NCBI GenBank assembly: GCA_903822975.1
Contig: CAIJRD010000010.1
Location: forward strand, 124,001 to 188,000
Reading direction: 5' to 3'
DNA length: 64,000 nucleotides
Source: an uncultured Sinobacteraceae bacterium
GTDB taxonomy: Bacteria; Pseudomonadota; Gammaproteobacteria; Nevskiales; Nevskiaceae
Part shown: positions 61,940-64,000 of the stretch, one piece after another
Layout: every line of letters starts with the position of its first letter
Position numbering within the stretch: position 1 is the first letter of the stretch
Translations under genes and position numbers: made by a program
The notes under the pieces: model-generated
Seen by the model: only the letters and a program-made list of their open reading frames with translations
What the model was told of the DNA's origin: nothing
Database searches by the model: none

Positions 61940-64000
61940 ATGCCGTTCCCGCTAAGCCTGGCATTCATGGCGTTCGCCTTCTGCGTGAATGGCGTCAACG
62001 CCGCTAACGCCGCCGACGCACCGATCGCCGAATTAGGGCCGATCACGGTGACCTCCAGCCGCGTGGCACAGCCGGTGTTCGACGTGCCGGCGTCGGTGGA
62101 CGTTATCGACGCCAGCGCCTTCAATCAGGACAAGCTCGGGGTCAATCTTTCGGAGGGACTGCCCGCAGTGGCTGGCGTGCTCGCGCGCGATCGTCAGAAC
62201 TACGCGCAGGACGAGCAGCTGTCGATCCGCGGCTTCGGCGCGCGCTCGACCTTTGGCGTCCGCGGCGTGCGCTTGTATGTCGACGACATTCCCGCGACAC
62301 AGCCGGACGGACAAGGCCAGGTCTCGCATTTCAACCTGGCTTCGGCCGATCGCGTGGAGGTGCTGCGTGGTCCGTTCTCCGCCTTGTACGGCAACTCCTC
62401 CGGCGGTGTAATTCAGATCTTCACGGCGGATGGCCATGCACCGCCCGAGCTTTCGGCCAGTGCGGCAGGCGGCAGCTTCGGCACCTGGCGCAGCAACATC
62501 GGTGCGAACGGCATTGCCCAGCTCGGCTCGCAGCCGCTCGCCTACAACGCCGACTACACGCATTTCTATACCGATGGCTTCCGCGACCATAGCCGCGCGA
62601 TGCGCGATTCGTTCAACGGCAAAGCCGGCCTCGACTTCAAGCAGTATGGCCACCTGAGCCTGCTGATGAATTACTTTTCCAATCCAGAAGCACAAGACCC
62701 GCTCGGTCTGACGCGCGCGCAATTCGAAGCAGATCCCAAACAATCGACCAGCGTCGCCAGCCAGTTCAACACGCGCAAGAGCGTCGAGCAGTTGCAGAAC
62801 GGTGCGGTGTACGAGGTTGCGCTCAACGATGAACAGACCGTGCGCGTACTCGGCTACTACGGCAGGCGCGCAATCCGCCAATATCTGTCGATTCCCGTCG
62901 CAACGCAGAAAGCCAGTGATCTGAATTCCGGCGGGGTCGTCGGGCTCGGCAGCAATTACGGCGGCGGCGATGCGCGCTGGACCTATCGGAGCCTGCTGCT
63001 CGGCGGCGCGTTCGATGTGGTCGCTGGTTTGAGCTACGACGACTTGGTTCAACATCGGCGCGGCTACGAAAACTTCGTCACCTCCGACATGGGTGCCACG
63101 GTGACCGGCGTACAAGGCGCCGAGCGTCGCAATGAAACCAATACGGTCTATGACCTGGACGAATATCTGCAGGCCAGTTGGCAGCCGGGGCCGCACTGGT
63201 CGCTGATGCTGGGTGCGCGTCACAGCCAGGTGAAGCTTGAATCCGAAGATCACTTCGTCACGGCCACGAATCCGAACGACAGCGGTCGCACCAGTTACTT
63301 CGCGACGACACCGGTGGGCGGCGTGCTCTACAAGCTCACGCCTGAACTGCATCTGTATGCGGCCTATGGTGAAGGATTCGAAACGCCGACCTTGAACGAA
63401 CTGGCATATCAACCGAACGGCTCCTCCGGCCTCAATTTCTCATTGCAGCCCGCGCGAACCAACAACGCGGAGTTCGGGGCCAAGTGGCGCCTTCACGAAC
63501 ACACCCACGCCGGCGTCGCACTGTTTCAGGGGATTACGCGCCATGAACTCGTGGTGGCGACCAACAGCAACGGACGCTCGACCTATCAGAATGTGAACCG
63601 CACGCGGCGGCAGGGCGTCGAGGGATCGCTGGACACCGACTTCGCGCCCAACTGGAATCTGAAGCTGGCCTATACCTACGTCGATGCAACGATTCGCACA
63701 GGCTATTTAACCTGTGTGACGAATGGCTGTACGACCTTGAATACGCCGGTGCCAGTCGGCAGCCGCATTCCGGGTGTGGCGGAATCGGACCTCTACGCAG
63801 CGGTGCGCTGGGGCGGCGAGCTGGGCTGGCATGCGGACATCAATGCGCGCTATATCAGCGATGTCCCCGCCAACGATACGAACACGCAGACCGCACCCAG
63901 CTACGCCTTGTTGGGCGTGAACGGAGGCTATGCGTTCGAGCTCGAACACTGGCGCATTCGCACCTTCGTCCAGCTCGATAACCTGACCAATGAAAACTAC
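61940..64000 (+). CDS. TonB-dependent outer-membrane receptor, cut by the window end
   Basis: 687 residues are visible and no stop is reached. A signal peptide (MPFPLSLAFMAFAF to about NAANA) precedes the plug (GPITVTSSRVAQPVFDVPASVDVIDA, LSIRGFGARSTFGVRGVRLYVDDIP, VEVLRGPFSALYGNSSGGVIQIF) and barrel strands, with YGEGFETPTLNELAY and the late LDNLTNENY typical of the C-terminal third. It differs clearly from the leftward receptor. The start is uncertain: 61940 is the first ATG after the predicted transcription start that leaves a signal peptide. A non-ATG start near 61865 behind GAGGGGGAA is possible. It is co-regulated with the alcohol-oxidation genes through sigma-54. Confidence 0.9.
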   Translation, partial: MPFPLSLAFMAFAFCVNGVNAANAADAPIAELGPITVTSSRVAQPVFDVPASVDVIDASAFNQDKLGVNLSEGLPAVAGVLARDRQNYAQDEQLSIRGFGARSTFGVRGVRLYVDDIPATQPDGQGQVSHFNLASADRVEVLRGPFSALYGNSSGGVIQIFTADGHAPPELSASAAGGSFGTWRSNIGANGIAQLGSQPLAYNADYTHFYTDGFRDHSRAMRDSFNGKAGLDFKQYGHLSLLMNYFSNPEAQDPLGLTRAQFEADPKQSTSVASQFNTRKSVEQLQNGAVYEVALNDEQTVRVLGYYGRRAIRQYLSIPVATQKASDLNSGGVVGLGSNYGGGDARWTYRSLLLGGAFDVVAGLSYDDLVQHRRGYENFVTSDMGATVTGVQGAERRNETNTVYDLDEYLQASWQPGPHWSLMLGARHSQVKLESEDHFVTATNPNDSGRTSYFATTPVGGVLYKLTPELHLYAAYGEGFETPTLNELAYQPNGSSGLNFSLQPARTNNAEFGAKWRLHEHTHAGVALFQGITRHELVVATNSNGRSTYQNVNRTRRQGVEGSLDTDFAPNWNLKLAYTYVDATIRTGYLTCVTNGCTTLNTPVPVGSRIPGVAESDLYAAVRWGGELGWHADINARYISDVPANDTNTQTAPSYALLGVNGGYAFELEHWRIRTFVQLDNLTNENY

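Noticed and set aside
62033..63412. 459-residue minus-strand frame
   Set aside because: Antisense to the rightward TonB receptor. No motifs.

Overview
The window looks like chromosomal DNA of a GC-rich, Gram-negative gammaproteobacterium, possibly near Steroidobacteraceae, Nevskiales or Xanthomonadales. This is inferred from TonB receptors, porin, lipoproteins, periplasmic quinoproteins, sigma-54 promoters and the TPR-protein family. It is not proven. I see no rRNA, tRNA, CRISPR array, IS element or prophage.

Layout. 1-10.2 kb holds small accessory and stress genes: a VOC protein, a DUF4386 membrane protein, a RES-Xre toxin-antitoxin pair with its promoter and operator, a flavodoxin/TetR divergent pair with two perfect operators, a transglutaminase, a DksA-like zinc-finger protein, Ku without LigD, and an LVIVD lipoprotein with a DUF305 protein. 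10.7-19 kb holds a three-gene operon (Baeyer-Villiger monooxygenase, acyl-CoA synthetase, PQQ quinohemoprotein alcohol dehydrogenase) divergent from a MalT-like LuxR regulator. 19-23.6 kb carries two tautomerase-like genes, a MAPEG protein, an Old Yellow Enzyme and a 2OG-Fe(II) oxygenase. 23.7-27.1 kb is a lower-GC two-gene operon encoding a GHKL ATPase and a large protein with two phosphoribosyltransferase-like loops. It is the best candidate here for an undescribed (perhaps defence) system. 27.5-31.4 kb holds two tandem paralogous membrane-TPR proteins.

31.6-43.7 kb appears to be one regulon. It holds an ECF sigma factor, a Ser/Thr kinase with TPRs, and two operons of secreted or lipoprotein products (CsgG-like, YG-rich, Cys-rich 1210 aa, DUF3592 and others). 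The kinase gene and both operons have the same promoter, TGTCGGGTTT-N13-CGTTC, identical in all 15 fixed positions and in spacing.

47.7-64 kb is an alcohol-oxidation region: acetyl-CoA synthetase, an MxaJ/XoxJ-type binding protein fused to cytochrome c, a PQQ alcohol dehydrogenase with the lanthanide-type DYD motif, a porin, an AcoR-like sigma-54 activator, an aldehyde dehydrogenase and two divergent TonB-dependent receptors. Sigma-54 (-24/-12) sites lie in front of the dehydrogenase, porin, aldehyde dehydrogenase and both receptors, and also in front of the distant monooxygenase operon. The likely pathway is alcohol to aldehyde (PQQ enzyme), to acid (ALDH), to acyl-CoA (Acs or the acyl-CoA synthetase), with ketones handled by the monooxygenase. 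The receptors may supply a scarce metal such as a lanthanide.
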